Source: Prauserella flavalba
GTDB taxonomy: Bacteria; Actinomycetota; Actinomycetes; Mycobacteriales; Pseudonocardiaceae
Direction: 5' to 3'
Assembly (NCBI RefSeq): GCF_003202235.1
Contig: NZ_MASU01000017.1
Coordinates: 113,302-177,301, forward strand
Length of the DNA stretch: 64,000 nucleotides
Shown here: piece by piece, positions 10,018 through 19,779 of the stretch
Position numbering within the stretch: the stretch's first letter is position 1
Layout of the letters: every line of letters begins with the position of its first letter
The notes under the pieces: model-generated
The model's database searches: none
What the model saw: the letters and a program-made list of their open reading frames with translations, nothing else
Told to the model about the DNA's origin: nothing
Program-made: the position numbers and the translations under genes

Positions 10018-10422
10018 ATGCCGCATTTTCGGTTCTCAGAAGCCGCCCGGCTGCTGGGTGTCAGCGACGACACAGTCCGCCGCTGGGTCAAGGCCGGGCA
10101 GTTGCGCGCCGGGGAGGACTCCTCGGGCCGCAAGGTCATCGAAGGTTCCGAGCTGGCCGGGTTCGCCAGGGCGCAGGCCGCCGAATCGGCGGACCCCACC
10201 GGGGTCGGTCGCTCCGCCCGCAACCACTTCGTCGGCCTCGTCACCGACGTCGTGGTGGACAAGGTGATGGCGCAGGTCGAGCTGCAGTGCGGGACACACC
10301 GCGTGGTGTCCCTCATGAGCTCGGAGGCCGTCGAGGAGCTGGGGTTGCGGCCCGGCGTGCTCGCGGTCGCCGTCGTCAAGGCCACCCAGGTCATCGTGGA
10401 GACCCCCGGAGGTAAGCAATGA
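10018..10422 (+). CDS. HTH (MerR/excisionase-like) plus TOBE molybdate-binding regulator
   Basis: 134 residues. The N-terminus (FRFSEAARLLGVSDDTVRRW) is a MerR/excisionase-type helix-turn-helix; residues ~65-130 form one TOBE/Mop domain (SARNHFVGLVTDVVVDKVMAQVEL) that binds molybdate or molybdopterin. It replaces ModE, which has a different HTH and two Mop domains, as the probable molybdate sensor. The stop overlaps the ATG of modA (ATGA), so it is the first gene of an HTH-TOBE/modABC operon. Confidence 0.88.
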   Translation: MPHFRFSEAARLLGVSDDTVRRWVKAGQLRAGEDSSGRKVIEGSELAGFARAQAAESADPTGVGRSARNHFVGLVTDVVVDKVMAQVELQCGTHRVVSLMSSEAVEELGLRPGVLAVAVVKATQVIVETPGGKQ

Positions 10423-11168
10423 GGAAGCTCCTGCCCGCGGCGCTCGCCTGCGTGCTCGTCGCCTCCGCCTGCGGCACGTCTGCCGGAGACGGCACGACGA
10501 CGCTCAACGTCTTCGCCGCCGCCTCGCTCACCGAGGCGTTCGGGGCGCTGGAGAAGCAGTTCGAGGCCCAGCACGAGGGCGTCGACGTGCGGCTGAACCT
10601 CGCCGGTTCGTCGCAGCTCGCCAGCCAGATCAACGAGGGCGCCCCCGCCGACGTGTTCGCCTCGGCCAACGAGAAGAACATGGACAAGGTGATGGACGCG
10701 GGCGGCGTCGAAGGGCGGCCCCAGACGTTCGCCACCAACCAGCTGACGATCGCCGTCGCACCGGGAAACCCGAAGGGCGTCGAGGGCTTCGCCGACCTTG
10801 CGCGCGAGGACCTGACCGTGGTGGTGTGCGCGGCGCAGGTGCCGTGCGGAGCGGCGACCGAGGAGGTCGAGCGGGCCACCGGGGTGACCCTCGCACCCGC
10901 CAGCGAGGAACAGGACGTCAAGGCAGTGCTCAACAAGGTGCGGCTCGGCGAGGCCGACGCCGGCCTGGTGTACGTCACCGACGTGACGTCGGCGGGAGAC
11001 AAGGTGGACTCGGTGGACTTCCCCGAGTCGGAGCGGGCGATCAACGAGTACCCGATCGCGGCGCTGTCCTCGGCCGGTGAGCCCGAGCTCGCCAGGCAGT
11101 TCCGGGACCTCGTGCTCGGCGAGGTGGGCCGGAAGGAACTGACCAGGGTGGGCTTTGGCGCGCCGTAA
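10419..11168 (+). CDS. modA: Molybdate ABC transporter substrate-binding lipoprotein ModA
   Basis: 249 residues with a lipoprotein signal: the hydrophobic segment ends LVASAC, giving a lipid-anchored Cys around residue 20. The mature part shows ModA features: [44 protein letters not shown] and the C-terminal [15 protein letters not shown]. It binds molybdate or tungstate outside the membrane. Coupled to the upstream regulator by ATGA and overlapping modB by 14 bases. Confidence 0.95.
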   Translation: MRKLLPAALACVLVASACGTSAGDGTTTLNVFAAASLTEAFGALEKQFEAQHEGVDVRLNLAGSSQLASQINEGAPADVFASANEKNMDKVMDAGGVEGRPQTFATNQLTIAVAPGNPKGVEGFADLAREDLTVVVCAAQVPCGAATEEVERATGVTLAPASEEQDVKAVLNKVRLGEADAGLVYVTDVTSAGDKVDSVDFPESERAINEYPIAALSSAGEPELARQFRDLVLGEVGRKELTRVGFGAP

Positions 11169-11949
11169 CCGCTCCGTTCCGTGGGTGCTGTGGATCCCGG
11201 CAGGGCTGGCGCTCGCGCTCGTGGTGCTGCCCGTCGTCGGCCTGCTCGCGCGTACGGACTACGCCCGGTTGCCGGAGCTGCTGACCTCTGGCGCGTCGCT
11301 GAACGCGTTGCGGCTCTCGCTGGTCACCGCCGTGCTGTCCACTGTGCTGTGTGTGCTGCTCGGCGTTCCGCTCGCCGTGGTGCTCGCGCGCTCGCGGAGC
11401 CGGGGCGTGCGGGTATTGCGCGCGGTGGTGCTGCTGCCGCTCGTGCTGCCCCCGGTGGTCGGTGGCCTGGCGCTGCTGTTCCTGCTGGGGCGCAACGGAT
11501 TTCTCGGCTACCTGCTCGACGTCACCGCCGGCGTGCGCATCCCGTTCACGACGACGGCGGTGGTGATCGCGCAGACGTTCGTGGCCATGCCTTTTCTCGT
11601 GGTGAGCCTGGAGGGCGCCCTTCGGGGCGCGGGTGACCGCTACGAGCGCGTGGCCGCGACCCTGGGCGCGAGGCCGTGGACGGTGTTCCGCAGGGTGACC
11701 GTCCCGTTACTGCTGCCCGCGCTCGGCTCGGGCGCGGTGCTGAGCTTCGCGAGGGCGCTGGGCGAGTTCGGCGCCACCATCACGTTCGCGGGCAGCCTGG
11801 AGGGCGTGACCAGGACGCTGCCGCTGGAGGTCTACAACCAGGCCGAGGCCGACGTGGACAGTGCCGTGGCGCTCGCACTGCTGCTCATCGTGGTCGCGGT
11901 GGTGGTGATCGCCGTGGCGAGGCCGCGCGCGCTGGAGGGCAGGCCATGA
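11155..11949 (+). CDS. modB: Molybdate ABC transporter permease ModB
   Basis: 264 residues starting at TTG 11155 within the end of modA; a GTG at 11182 is an alternative. Several hydrophobic membrane segments, and the permease EAA-like loop [21 protein letters not shown] facing the ATPase. Text such as [20 protein letters not shown] and [12 protein letters not shown] is typical for ModB. The stop overlaps the ATG of modC. Confidence 0.94.
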   Translation: MARRNRSVPWVLWIPAGLALALVVLPVVGLLARTDYARLPELLTSGASLNALRLSLVTAVLSTVLCVLLGVPLAVVLARSRSRGVRVLRAVVLLPLVLPPVVGGLALLFLLGRNGFLGYLLDVTAGVRIPFTTTAVVIAQTFVAMPFLVVSLEGALRGAGDRYERVAATLGARPWTVFRRVTVPLLLPALGSGAVLSFARALGEFGATITFAGSLEGVTRTLPLEVYNQAEADVDSAVALALLLIVVAVVVIAVARPRALEGRP

Positions 11950-13040
11950 CACTGCGTGCCGAGATGAAGCTCAGCAGGGGTTCCTTCTCGCTGTCCGTGG
12001 CCCTCGACGTGCCAGAGGGCACCGTGCTCGCGGTACTCGGGCCCAACGGCTCCGGCAAGTCCACGCTGCTCGGGTGCCTCGCGGGCCTGCTCGTGCCCGA
12101 CGACGGTGTGGTGACGCTGGGGGAGCGGACGCTGACACGCAGTCCCCGTCTGCAGGTCCAGCCGCACGACCGCGGCGTCGGGCTGCTCGCGCAGGACGCG
12201 CTGCTGTTCCCGCATCTGTCCGTCGTGGACAACGTGGCCTTCGCGCCCCGCTCGCGGGGTGCCTCCAGAGCGGAGTCGAGGGCCGTCGCCCGGCGCTGGC
12301 TGTCCGAAGTGGATGCCGCAGGGCTGGCCGACCGCAGGCCCGCGCAGCTCTCCGGCGGGCAGGCGCAGCGGGTCGCCATCGCCCGCGCGCTCGCCGGTGA
12401 GCCCGACCTGCTGCTGCTCGACGAGCCACTCGCCGCGCTGGATGTCGACGCCGCGCCAGCAATCCGGGGCCTGCTGCGCAGGGTGCTGCGCTCGCCGGGC
12501 AACCGCAGGGCCACGGTGCTGGTGACCCACGACCCGCTCGACGCGCTCGCCCTGGCCGACCACGTCGTGGTGCTCGACGGCGGGCGCGTCGTGGAACGCG
12601 GGGCGACAGGGGAGGTCCTTTCCGCGCCGAGGACCCCCTTCACCGCGCGGATCGCCGGGCTCAACCTCGTCGCAGGCACCGCGGAGGAGCAGGGCCTTCG
12701 CCTCGCAGGGGGCGGGCTGATCAGCGGCATCCCCTCTCCCGACGTGGTGGCGGGGGAGCCCGCGGTCGCAGTGTTCGCGCCAGGGTCGGTGGCGGTGTAC
12801 CCGGCGAGTGAGCTCCCGGAGGGAAGCCCGCGCAACACCGTCGCCGCTGTGGTGGGCGCGCTGGAGCCGCACGGCCCGGTGGTGCGGCTGCGGACCGTCG
12901 ACGGGGACGGCTGGGCCGAGGGCCTCTCCGCCGACCTCACTCCCGCGGCGGTCGCGGAGCTGGCTCTCGAGCCCGGCACGCCGATCCGGCTGGCGGTGAA
13001 GGCGACCGCGGTGACGATCCAGCCGGCGTTCGGCAAATAG
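11946..13040 (+). CDS. modC: Molybdate ABC transporter ATPase ModC
   Basis: 364 residues from ATG 11946. Walker [10 protein letters not shown] is at residues ~35-43, Q-loop [14 protein letters not shown], signature [15 protein letters not shown], Walker [13 protein letters not shown], and the H-loop VTHD. The C-terminal ~110 residues form a TOBE domain (ending [13 protein letters not shown]), usual for ModC. Last gene of the HTH-TOBE/modABC operon, which supplies molybdenum for the cofactor genes around it. Confidence 0.95.
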   Translation: MTLRAEMKLSRGSFSLSVALDVPEGTVLAVLGPNGSGKSTLLGCLAGLLVPDDGVVTLGERTLTRSPRLQVQPHDRGVGLLAQDALLFPHLSVVDNVAFAPRSRGASRAESRAVARRWLSEVDAAGLADRRPAQLSGGQAQRVAIARALAGEPDLLLLDEPLAALDVDAAPAIRGLLRRVLRSPGNRRATVLVTHDPLDALALADHVVVLDGGRVVERGATGEVLSAPRTPFTARIAGLNLVAGTAEEQGLRLAGGGLISGIPSPDVVAGEPAVAVFAPGSVAVYPASELPEGSPRNTVAAVVGALEPHGPVVRLRTVDGDGWAEGLSADLTPAAVAELALEPGTPIRLAVKATAVTIQPAFGK

Positions 13041-13050
13041 GCTTGGGGCC

Positions 13051-13845
13051 ATGAGCGATCAGCGGTGGAGCTACCTGACCGACATGGACGGTGTACTGGT
13101 GCACGAGGAGCACCTCGTGCCGGGCGCCGACGAGTTCCTCGCCGAGCTGCGCGCCAACGACGCGGCGTTCCTCGTACTGACCAACAACTCCATCTACACG
13201 CCGCGTGACCTGCGGGCGCGGCTGCTGCGCACGGGACTGGACGTGCCCGAGGAGGCGATCTGGACCTCCGCGCTCGCCACGGCGAGGTTCCTGCAGGCCC
13301 AGCGCCCGAACGGCTCGGCGTACGTGATCGGCGAGGCCGGGCTCACCACGGCGCTGCACGAGGTGGGCTACGTGCTCACCGACAGCGACCCGGACTACGT
13401 CGTGCTCGGCGAGACGCGCACGTACAGCTTCACCGCGATCACCAGGGCGATCCGCCTGATCGAGCGGGGCGCGCGCTTCATCGCGACCAACCCGGACCCG
13501 ACGGGTCCCAGCCGCGAGGGCATCCTGCCCGCGACGGGTTCGATCGCGGCGCTCATCGAGCGCGCCACGGGTCGTTCCCCTTACTACGTCGGCAAGCCGA
13601 ACCCGCTCATGATGCGGTCGGCTCTGCGTGCGCTCGGCGCGCATTCCGAGCACACCCTGATGATCGGTGACCGGATGGACACGGACGTGCACTCCGGTAT
13701 CGAGGCAGGGCTGCAGACAATCCTCGTGCTGTCCGGCATCTCCACGCGGGAGACGGCCGAGCGCTACCCGTTCCGGCCGACGCTCGTGGTGGACTCGATC
13801 GCCGACCTCGTGGGACGCACGAAGGACCCGTTCGGGGCGGCCTGA
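13051..13845 (+). CDS. HAD-IIA hydrolase (NagD/AraL-like phosphatase)
   Basis: 264 residues. HAD motif I is [20 protein letters not shown], motif II VLTNNS, then a long class-IIA cap, Lys in GKPNPLMM and motif [20 protein letters not shown]. NagD-type enzymes dephosphorylate sugar phosphates or nucleotides; substrate cannot be told. It follows modC by 10 bases but is probably not part of its function. Confidence 0.9.
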   Translation: MSDQRWSYLTDMDGVLVHEEHLVPGADEFLAELRANDAAFLVLTNNSIYTPRDLRARLLRTGLDVPEEAIWTSALATARFLQAQRPNGSAYVIGEAGLTTALHEVGYVLTDSDPDYVVLGETRTYSFTAITRAIRLIERGARFIATNPDPTGPSREGILPATGSIAALIERATGRSPYYVGKPNPLMMRSALRALGAHSEHTLMIGDRMDTDVHSGIEAGLQTILVLSGISTRETAERYPFRPTLVVDSIADLVGRTKDPFGAA

Positions 13846-13882
13846 TCTTCCGGCCCGGCGGCCAGGCCTTATCGTCGGAGAG

Positions 13883-14686
13883 GTGACGGACCATCCCACG
13901 TTCGTCGTCGGCGATGTCCACGGCTACCGCGACGAGCTCGCCGACGCCCTGCGAGACCACGGGCTCGTCGACGACTCCGACGACTGGGCGGGTGGCGAGG
14001 CCCGCCTCTGGTTCCTCGGCGACTTCGTGGACAGGGGACCGGACGGGGTCGCCGGGATCGAGCTGGTGAAGAAGCTGCAGGAGCAGGCCGCCGAGGCGGG
14101 CGGCTTCGTGGAGACGCTGCTCGGCAACCACGAGATCCTGCTGCTCGGCATGTACCACTTCGGCGACACGGCCGTGCCGTCCGACTTCGGCCCGCGCAGC
14201 TTCGCCCGTAGTTGGGAGATCAACGGGGGGCAGCTCGCCGACCAGGACGACCTCACGCCGGAGCTCGTGAGCTGGCTGAGCGAGCGGCCCGTCGCCGCGA
14301 ACACCGCCGACCACCTGCTGTTGCATTCCGACACGCTGGAGTACCTGGAGTGGGGCGACACGACCGAGGAGATCAACGACGCGGTCCGCGAGGTGCTCGC
14401 CGGTGACGATCTCGCGCAGTGGTGGGACGTCTGGCGCCGCATGACCACCCGGTACGCCTTCCGCGGCCCGCACGGGCAGGAGGCGGCGGAGACCCTGCTC
14501 GACCAGCTCGGCGGCGAGCGGATCGTGCACGGCCACAGTGTCATCGCCGACCAGCTCGGCATCCACCCGACGCAGATCGAGGCGCCGTTCCTCTACGCGG
14601 GCGGCAGGGCGCTGGGCATCGACGGAGGCCTTTTCGTGGGCGGGCCGTGCCTGGTCGTGGAGCTCCCCTGGGAGCCCCACGACTGA
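13883..14686 (+). CDS. Calcineurin-like metallophosphoesterase
   Basis: About 267 residues from GTG 13883 (the start is not certain). All phosphoesterase motifs are present: GDVHG at residues ~10-14, GDFVDRGP, GNHE, and later LLHSD and HGH. The fold and motifs resemble PrpE/ApaH-type phosphatases, which act on phosphoproteins or dinucleoside polyphosphates; exact substrate unknown. It ends at the edge of a truncated palindromic repeat and converges with the NmrA-type gene. Confidence 0.85.
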   Translation: MTDHPTFVVGDVHGYRDELADALRDHGLVDDSDDWAGGEARLWFLGDFVDRGPDGVAGIELVKKLQEQAAEAGGFVETLLGNHEILLLGMYHFGDTAVPSDFGPRSFARSWEINGGQLADQDDLTPELVSWLSERPVAANTADHLLLHSDTLEYLEWGDTTEEINDAVREVLAGDDLAQWWDVWRRMTTRYAFRGPHGQEAAETLLDQLGGERIVHGHSVIADQLGIHPTQIEAPFLYAGGRALGIDGGLFVGGPCLVVELPWEPHD

Positions 14687-14720
14687 CTGCAGTCAACGCA
14701 GGCATGGTGGCCTTCACTGC
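14685..14720. repeat. Truncated copy of the GGTGGCCTT palindromic repeat
   Basis: Only the right arm (14695-14720) and the extreme left tip (ACTGCAGT) of the family are present. Compared with the intact copy at 23935-23987, about 21 bases of the left arm are missing, so it cannot form the usual long hairpin. Lies between two convergent genes. Confidence 0.8.
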
Positions 14721-14746
14721 GGTTGGGCACCGCGGCCGGCGGCATG

Positions 14747-15589
14747 TCATGCGAGCAGCTTCGCCACCGCTTCGCGCAGGGGTGTGGTGGGGCGGCCGAT
14801 GAGGCGCGCGAGCTCGCCCGTGGCCTCGGAGAGCAGGCCGTCGCGGGTGTTGCCGTCGAGCGCGACGACGAACCCGGCCGTCTCCTCGGGCAGGCCGGCC
14901 GAGAGCAGCGCGCCCTTGTGGTCCTCGGGGCTCAGGTCCTGGTAGGTGACGTCCTTGCCGGTCACGTCGGCGACCGCGGCCGCGATGTCGGCGTAGGTGA
15001 ACGCCGTGTCGCCGGAGAGCTCGTACACCTTGTTCTCGTGACCGTCGCCCGCGAGGACGGCTGCGGCGCCGGCCGCGTAGTCGGCCCTCGTCGCGCCCGC
15101 GACGCGGCCCTCGCCCGCGCTGCCGACGTAGGTGCCGGTCTCGGCGGCCTGGCGCACGCCCTGCTCGTAGTTCTCGATGTACCAGTTGTTGCGCAGGATC
15201 GCGTAGGGCACGCCCGAGTCGCGGATGACCTCCTCGGTCGCCTTGTGTTCCGGCGCGAGGATCAGCGGGCTCGTGCCGGCCTTTGGCGCGCTCGTGTAGG
15301 CCAGCAGCGAGACCCCCGCGGCCTTGGCCGCCTCGACGACGGCGGTGTGCTGCGGCACGCGCCTGCCGACCTCGCTGCCCGAGATCAGCAGCACCTTCTC
15401 GGCGCCGTCGAACGCCGTCTTGAGTGTGTCCGGCCGGTCGTAGTCGGCCTCGCGGACCTCGACGCCGAGGTCCGCCGCCTTCTCCGGGCTGCGCACCGCG
15501 GCGACGATCCGGTCGGCGGGGACGGTCTGCTTCAGCGCCTCGATCACCAGGCGGCCAAGGTGCCCGTTGGCACCGGTCACGACGATCAC
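14747..15589 (-). CDS. NmrA/QorB-like NAD(P)H-binding quinone oxidoreductase
   Basis: 280 residues, atypical short-chain dehydrogenase. Begins MIVVTGANGHLGRLVIEAL with the NAD(P)-binding TGxxGxxG motif; NNWYIENYE and SAPKAGTSPLILAPEHKATEE are characteristic of the NmrA-like QorB (YtfG) quinone oxidoreductases. It is divergent from an HxlR regulator, the same pairing as qor2-qorR in other actinobacteria, so it is likely derepressed by quinone or disulfide stress. Confidence 0.87.
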   Translation of the reverse strand: MIVVTGANGHLGRLVIEALKQTVPADRIVAAVRSPEKAADLGVEVREADYDRPDTLKTAFDGAEKVLLISGSEVGRRVPQHTAVVEAAKAAGVSLLAYTSAPKAGTSPLILAPEHKATEEVIRDSGVPYAILRNNWYIENYEQGVRQAAETGTYVGSAGEGRVAGATRADYAAGAAAVLAGDGHENKVYELSGDTAFTYADIAAAVADVTGKDVTYQDLSPEDHKGALLSAGLPEETAGFVVALDGNTRDGLLSEATGELARLIGRPTTPLREAVAKLLA

Positions 15590-15635
15590 GTGGGTTCACT
15601 CCTCGCGGGTTGTTGAATGCTCACCTTTCAGTCTG

Positions 15636-15656
15636 TACTAACTTTTGGAAAGTGCA
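15636..15656. promoter_or_regulatory. Putative HxlR operator between the NmrA-type and HxlR genes
   Basis: GTACTAACTTTTGGAAAGTGC has an inverted ACTTT-tgg-AAAGT centre and lies in the shared promoter region; a second related word AGTTAGTGCTATCTTT follows at 15665-15680. HxlR/QorR-type regulators bind such GTACTAACTTT motifs. Probably represses both genes. Confidence 0.55.
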
Positions 15657-15684
15657 ACCCGAGAGTTAGTGCTATCTTTGTGAC

Positions 15685-16113
15685 ATGGAGGACGTGGACC
15701 GGCTGGTGCCGGACGTGTTCGCGCGCGCGTGCGAGTCGCGCACCGTGGTCGAGCACGTGGCGGGCAGGTGGGGGATCCTCGCGCTCGCCGCGCTGCACGA
15801 GGGGTCGTTCCGGTTCAACGCGCTGCGCCGCCGTGTCGACGGCGTGAGCGAGAAGATGCTGGCCCAGACGTTGCAGGCGCTCGAGCGCGACGGCTTCGTG
15901 CACCGCGACGCGCAGCCGAGCATCCCGCCGAGGGTGGAGTACAGCCTCACGCCGCTGGGCAGGCGGACCGCCGAGAAGCTCGTGGAGCTGATCACGCTCG
16001 TCGAGTCGAGCCTGCCCGAGGTGCTCGGCGCGCGGGCCGCCTACGATGCGGCCAGGGCGGAGCCGGCGTCAGTCGCGCACGGGAACGATCTCGCGGCCCA
16101 GCGGCACCAGTGA
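15685..16113 (+). CDS. HxlR-family transcriptional regulator
   Basis: 142 residues. The HxlR winged helix is clear: RTVVEHVAGRWGILALAALHEG, RFNALRRRVDGVSEKMLAQTLQALERDG and PPRVEYSLTPLGR. A cysteine near residue 12 (ARACESRT) is at the place of the redox-sensing Cys of QorR/HypR-type members. Divergent from the quinone oxidoreductase, which it probably represses. Its last 45 bases overlap the convergent yccF-type gene. Confidence 0.92.
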   Translation: MEDVDRLVPDVFARACESRTVVEHVAGRWGILALAALHEGSFRFNALRRRVDGVSEKMLAQTLQALERDGFVHRDAQPSIPPRVEYSLTPLGRRTAEKLVELITLVESSLPEVLGARAAYDAARAEPASVAHGNDLAAQRHQ

Positions 16114-16446
16114 CACCGGAATCATCTTGAGGTTCCCGATGCCGAGCGGGATGCCGATGATCGTGATGCACAGCAGGATGCCGGTGACCAGGTGGCCCAG
16201 CGCGAGCCACCAGCCCGCGAAGACGATCCAGATGATGTTGCCGAGCAGGGAGAACGCGCCCGCGTCGCGGCGGTCGGTGAGCGTGCGGCCGAACGGCCAG
16301 AGCGCGTAGTTGGCGATGCGGAACGAGGCGAGCCCGAACGGGATCGTGATGATCAGGACGCAGCAGATGATCCCGGCGACCACGTAGCCGACGGCCATCC
16401 AGAATCCCGCGAGCACCAGCCAGATCACGTTCAGCAACAGGCTCAT
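16069..16446 (-). CDS. YccF-domain membrane protein
   Basis: 125 residues built of two similar halves, each with two membrane segments: LLNVIWLVLAGFWMAVGYVV and LLGNIIWIVFAGWWLALGHL start the halves, and each ends in an IPFG/IPLG turn. This is the YccF inner-membrane family; the homologue Rv0870c follows moaA2 in M. tuberculosis. Function unknown. The 3' end overlaps the HxlR gene by 45 bp tail to tail. Confidence 0.88.
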   Translation of the reverse strand: MSLLLNVIWLVLAGFWMAVGYVVAGIICCVLIITIPFGLASFRIANYALWPFGRTLTDRRDAGAFSLLGNIIWIVFAGWWLALGHLVTGILLCITIIGIPLGIGNLKMIPVSLVPLGREIVPVRD

Positions 16447-16484
16447 GAGCCCATTGTGCCCGTTGGGCCGGTCGCGGCGGCGGC

Positions 16485-17246
16485 TCAGCAGTTCAGCTCG
16501 CCCGCGAAGACCGTCACCGCCTGCCCCGAAAGGTGGACGCGGTCGCCACGCAGGCGCATGCGCACGATGCCGCCGCGCGACGACGCCTGCTCGCCGACCA
16601 GCTCGGTGCGGCCGAGCCGCTCCGCCCAGTACGGCGCCAGCGCACAGTGCGCGGAGCCGGTGACCGGGTCCTCGGGGATGCCGACCTTGGGCGAGAAGAC
16701 GCGGCTCACGAAGTCGAGCCGAGGCCGGTCGCCGGGCGCGGTCACCGTCACGCCGCACGGTACGTCGAGCAGGGCCAGTCCGGCGAGGTCCGGCTCGACG
16801 GCCCGCACCTGCGCGGCGGACGCGGCCCGCACGAGGATGTCGTCGGAGGTGCGGGTGACGTCCTCGATCTCCACGCCGGGTAGCAGTGCCGAGACATCGT
16901 CGCTCGCGGGCACCGGCACGTCGGCGGGCAGGTCCAGGCGCACCCAGCCGTCGCGTGACTCGCACCGCAGCTCGCCCGCGCGGGTCGTGAAGACGTGCGA
17001 TCCCCTGAGTACGTGCGTCGTGGCGAGCGTCGCGTGCCCGCAGAGGTTCACCTCGGCCAGCGGGGTGAACCAGCGCAGCGGCTTGGGTTCCTCGCCGAGC
17101 ACCACGAACGCCGTGTCGGCGTGTCGTAGCTCCGCGGCGACGTGCTGCATCCACGCGGCGTCGGCGGGTTCGTCCAGCAGCACGACGCCGGCCGGGTTGC
17201 CCGCGAAGGCCCGGTCGGTGAACGCGTCGACGACGAAGAGGCGCAT
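16485..17246 (-). CDS. PhzF-family isomerase, copy A (Asp at the catalytic Glu position)
   Basis: 253 residues from ATG 17246. PhzF (diaminopimelate-epimerase fold) signatures: VDAFTDRAFAGNPAGVV, LCGHATLATTHVL and DPVTGSAHCALAPYW. In PhzF the catalytic residue is Glu in (S/A)ETxFV; here the text is HADTAFVV, with Asp44. The neighbouring copy B has Glu44. The start ATG shares a base with the stop of copy B (TGATG), so translation is coupled. Substrate unknown. Confidence 0.88.
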   Translation of the reverse strand: MRLFVVDAFTDRAFAGNPAGVVLLDEPADAAWMQHVAAELRHADTAFVVLGEEPKPLRWFTPLAEVNLCGHATLATTHVLRGSHVFTTRAGELRCESRDGWVRLDLPADVPVPASDDVSALLPGVEIEDVTRTSDDILVRAASAAQVRAVEPDLAGLALLDVPCGVTVTAPGDRPRLDFVSRVFSPKVGIPEDPVTGSAHCALAPYWAERLGRTELVGEQASSRGGIVRMRLRGDRVHLSGQAVTVFAGELNC

Positions 17247-18004
17247 CAGACCAGCAGCTCGCCCTCGGCGACGGTGACGGCGGAGCCCGAGAGCCGGACA
17301 CGCTCGCCCAGCAGAGCCGTGCGCACGATGCCGCCCCGTTCCGACGCCTGCTCGCCGACCAGCTCGGCGCGGCCGAGCCGCTCCGCCCAGTACGGCGCCA
17401 GCGTGCAGTGCGCCGAGCCCGTCACCGGGTCCTCCGGAACGCCGACCGCGGGGCCGAAGACGCGGCTGACGAAGTCGATCCCGGGCTCGTCGCCCCGCGC
17501 GGTGACGATCACGCAGCGCGCGTCCACCGTGGCGAGCGCATCGAGATCCGGTTCGGCGCCGCGGACCAAACCGGCGTCGGCCACCACCACGAGCACGTCC
17601 GACACACCCCGCGCGACGTGCTCCGGCGTGAGCCCCGGCAGCCCCGCCGACACGTCCACCTCGGCCGGTTTCGGCGGATCGGCGGGGAACTCCATCGCGA
17701 CCCGCCCGTTCTCCGCCGTGCAGCGCAGCGCACCGGAGCGGGTGCTGAACACCTGCTCGCCGCCGAGCACGTGCGCGGTGGCGAGCGTGGCGTGCCCGCA
17801 CAGATCGACCTCGGTGGTGGGCGTGAACCAGCGCAGCGGCTTCGGCTCTTCCGTCGTCACCACGAACGCCGTCTCCGAGTGCTTGAGCTCCGCCGCGACG
17901 TGCTGCATCCACGCGTCGTCGGCGGGCTCGTCGAGCAGCACGACGCCGGCGGGATTGCCCGAGAAGGGCCGGTCGGTGAAGGCATCCACGAGAAACAACC
18001 GCAT
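17246..18004 (-). CDS. PhzF-family isomerase, copy B
   Basis: 252 residues from ATG 18004. The same family as its neighbour, with very similar ends (VDAFTDRPFSGNPAGVV, LCGHATLATAHVL, DPVTGSAHCTLAPYW) and a more divergent middle (~residues 90-160), indicating tandem duplication. Keeps the canonical catalytic Glu44 in HSETAFVV. Members isomerise or epimerise small metabolites; PhzF itself acts in phenazine synthesis, but no phenazine genes are near. Divergent from the acyl-CoA synthetase at 18121. Confidence 0.88.
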   Translation of the reverse strand: MRLFLVDAFTDRPFSGNPAGVVLLDEPADDAWMQHVAAELKHSETAFVVTTEEPKPLRWFTPTTEVDLCGHATLATAHVLGGEQVFSTRSGALRCTAENGRVAMEFPADPPKPAEVDVSAGLPGLTPEHVARGVSDVLVVVADAGLVRGAEPDLDALATVDARCVIVTARGDEPGIDFVSRVFGPAVGVPEDPVTGSAHCTLAPYWAERLGRAELVGEQASERGGIVRTALLGERVRLSGSAVTVAEGELLV

Positions 18005-18120
18005 ATCGCGACAATAGGCGGATCGGGTGGTGCGATCCCCTCCATTTGCAGATGGCCGGTTCCACCTTGCGTTCCTAGACTGCGACCGAGCCGTCAACGC
18101 CGACGTGGAGGAGGGGCAGC

Positions 18121-19779
18121 ATGTCGTACTCGCCCGCAGTTCCCAGCTATTCATCCGGTATCTCCGACGTGCCCTTGCTCGGAGACACGATCGGCGACAA
18201 CTTCGACCGCACCGTGCAGAGCTTCGGCGACCGCGACGCGCTCGTCGACCGGCCGAAGGGACAGCGCTGGACCTACCGTGAGCTGGCCGCCGAGGTCGAC
18301 GCTCTCGCGCTCGGCCTGCTGGAGAAGGGGATCGGCAAGGGCGACCGGGTGGGCATCTGGGCGCCGAACTGTGCCGAGTGGACCTTCACGCAGTACGCGA
18401 CCGCGAAGATCGGCGCGATCCTGGTCAACATCAACCCCGCCTACCGGTCGCACGAGCTGGAGTACGTGCTGAACCAGGCCGGGATCCGGATGCTGGTGGC
18501 GGCGGAGAAGTTCAAGACCTCCGACTACGCGGGCATGATCGCCGAGGTCAGGCCACGCTGCGAGGCGCTGACCGACGTCGTGCTCCTCGGCGGTGCCGAC
18601 TGGACGGCGCTGCTGGAGGCCGGTCGGCGGGCCGACCGCGCGCGGCTCGCCGACGTGCAGGCCACGCTCAGCGCCGACGACCCCATCAACATCCAGTACA
18701 CGTCGGGCACCACCGGTTTCCCGAAGGGTGCGACGCTCAGCCACCACAACATCCTCAACAACGGCTTCTTCGTCGGCGAACTGTGCGGCTACACCGAGGC
18801 CGACCGCATCTGCATCCCGGTGCCCTTCTACCACTGCTTCGGCATGGTGATGGGCAACCTCGCGGCGACGAGCCACGGCGCGTGCATGGTGATCCCGGCG
18901 CCGTCGTTCGAGCCGAAGGCCACGCTGGAGGCGGTGCAGGCGGAGCGCTGCACGTCGCTGTACGGCGTGCCGACGATGTTCATCGCCGAGCTGTCCGATC
19001 CGTCGTTCGAGTCGTTCGACCTGTCGTCGCTGCGCACCGGCATCATGGCGGGCTCGCCGTGCCCCGTGGAGGTCATGAAGCAGGTCATCGAGCGGATGGG
19101 CATGGCGGAGGTGTCGATCTGCTACGGCATGACCGAGACGTCGCCGGTGTCCACGCAGACGCGTGCCGACGACTCGATCGAGCGCCGCGTCTCCACGGTC
19201 GGCCGCGTCGGCCCGCACCTGGAGGTCAAGATCGTCGACCCGGAGACGGGCCTCACCGCGCCGCGCGGGGAGCCGGGCGAACTGTGCACGCGCGGGTACT
19301 CGGTGATGCTCGGCTACTGGGAGCAGCCGGACAAGACGGCCGAGGCGATCGACGCGGCGCGCTGGATGCACACCGGCGACCTCGCGGTGATGGACGACGA
19401 GGGCTACGTCAACATCACCGGTCGCATCAAGGACATGGTGATCAGGGGCGGCGAGAACATCTACCCGCGGGAGATCGAGGAGTTCCTCTACACGCACCCG
19501 GACATCCTCGACGCGCAGGTGATCGGCGTGCCCGACTCCAAGTACGGCGAGGAGCTGATGGCGTGGGTCCGGATGCGTGAGGGTGCCGAGGCGCTGACCG
19601 CCGAGAGCCTGCGCGAGTTCTGCTCCGGCAAGCTCGCGCACTACAAGATCCCGCGCTACGTCCACGTCGTCGAGGAGTTCCCGATGACGGTCACCGGCAA
19701 GGTCCGCAAGGTCGAGATGCGGGCGAAGTCGGTGGAACTGCTGGGACTCGAGGACATCGCGAGGCTCAAGCACGCCTAG
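18121..19779 (+). CDS. Acyl-CoA synthetase (AMP-binding, FadD-like)
   Basis: 552 residues, preceded by a strong GGAGGAGGGG ribosome-binding site. The AMP-binding P-loop is [13 protein letters not shown] (~residues 195-207); further motifs are [31 protein letters not shown] and the C-terminal catalytic lysine in TGKVRK. Activates a carboxylic acid with CoA, probably a medium- or long-chain fatty acid. The stop codon TAG lies in a CTAG shared with the stop of the convergent channel gene. Confidence 0.93.
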   Translation: MSYSPAVPSYSSGISDVPLLGDTIGDNFDRTVQSFGDRDALVDRPKGQRWTYRELAAEVDALALGLLEKGIGKGDRVGIWAPNCAEWTFTQYATAKIGAILVNINPAYRSHELEYVLNQAGIRMLVAAEKFKTSDYAGMIAEVRPRCEALTDVVLLGGADWTALLEAGRRADRARLADVQATLSADDPINIQYTSGTTGFPKGATLSHHNILNNGFFVGELCGYTEADRICIPVPFYHCFGMVMGNLAATSHGACMVIPAPSFEPKATLEAVQAERCTSLYGVPTMFIAELSDPSFESFDLSSLRTGIMAGSPCPVEVMKQVIERMGMAEVSICYGMTETSPVSTQTRADDSIERRVSTVGRVGPHLEVKIVDPETGLTAPRGEPGELCTRGYSVMLGYWEQPDKTAEAIDAARWMHTGDLAVMDDEGYVNITGRIKDMVIRGGENIYPREIEEFLYTHPDILDAQVIGVPDSKYGEELMAWVRMREGAEALTAESLREFCSGKLAHYKIPRYVHVVEEFPMTVTGKVRKVEMRAKSVELLGLEDIARLKHA

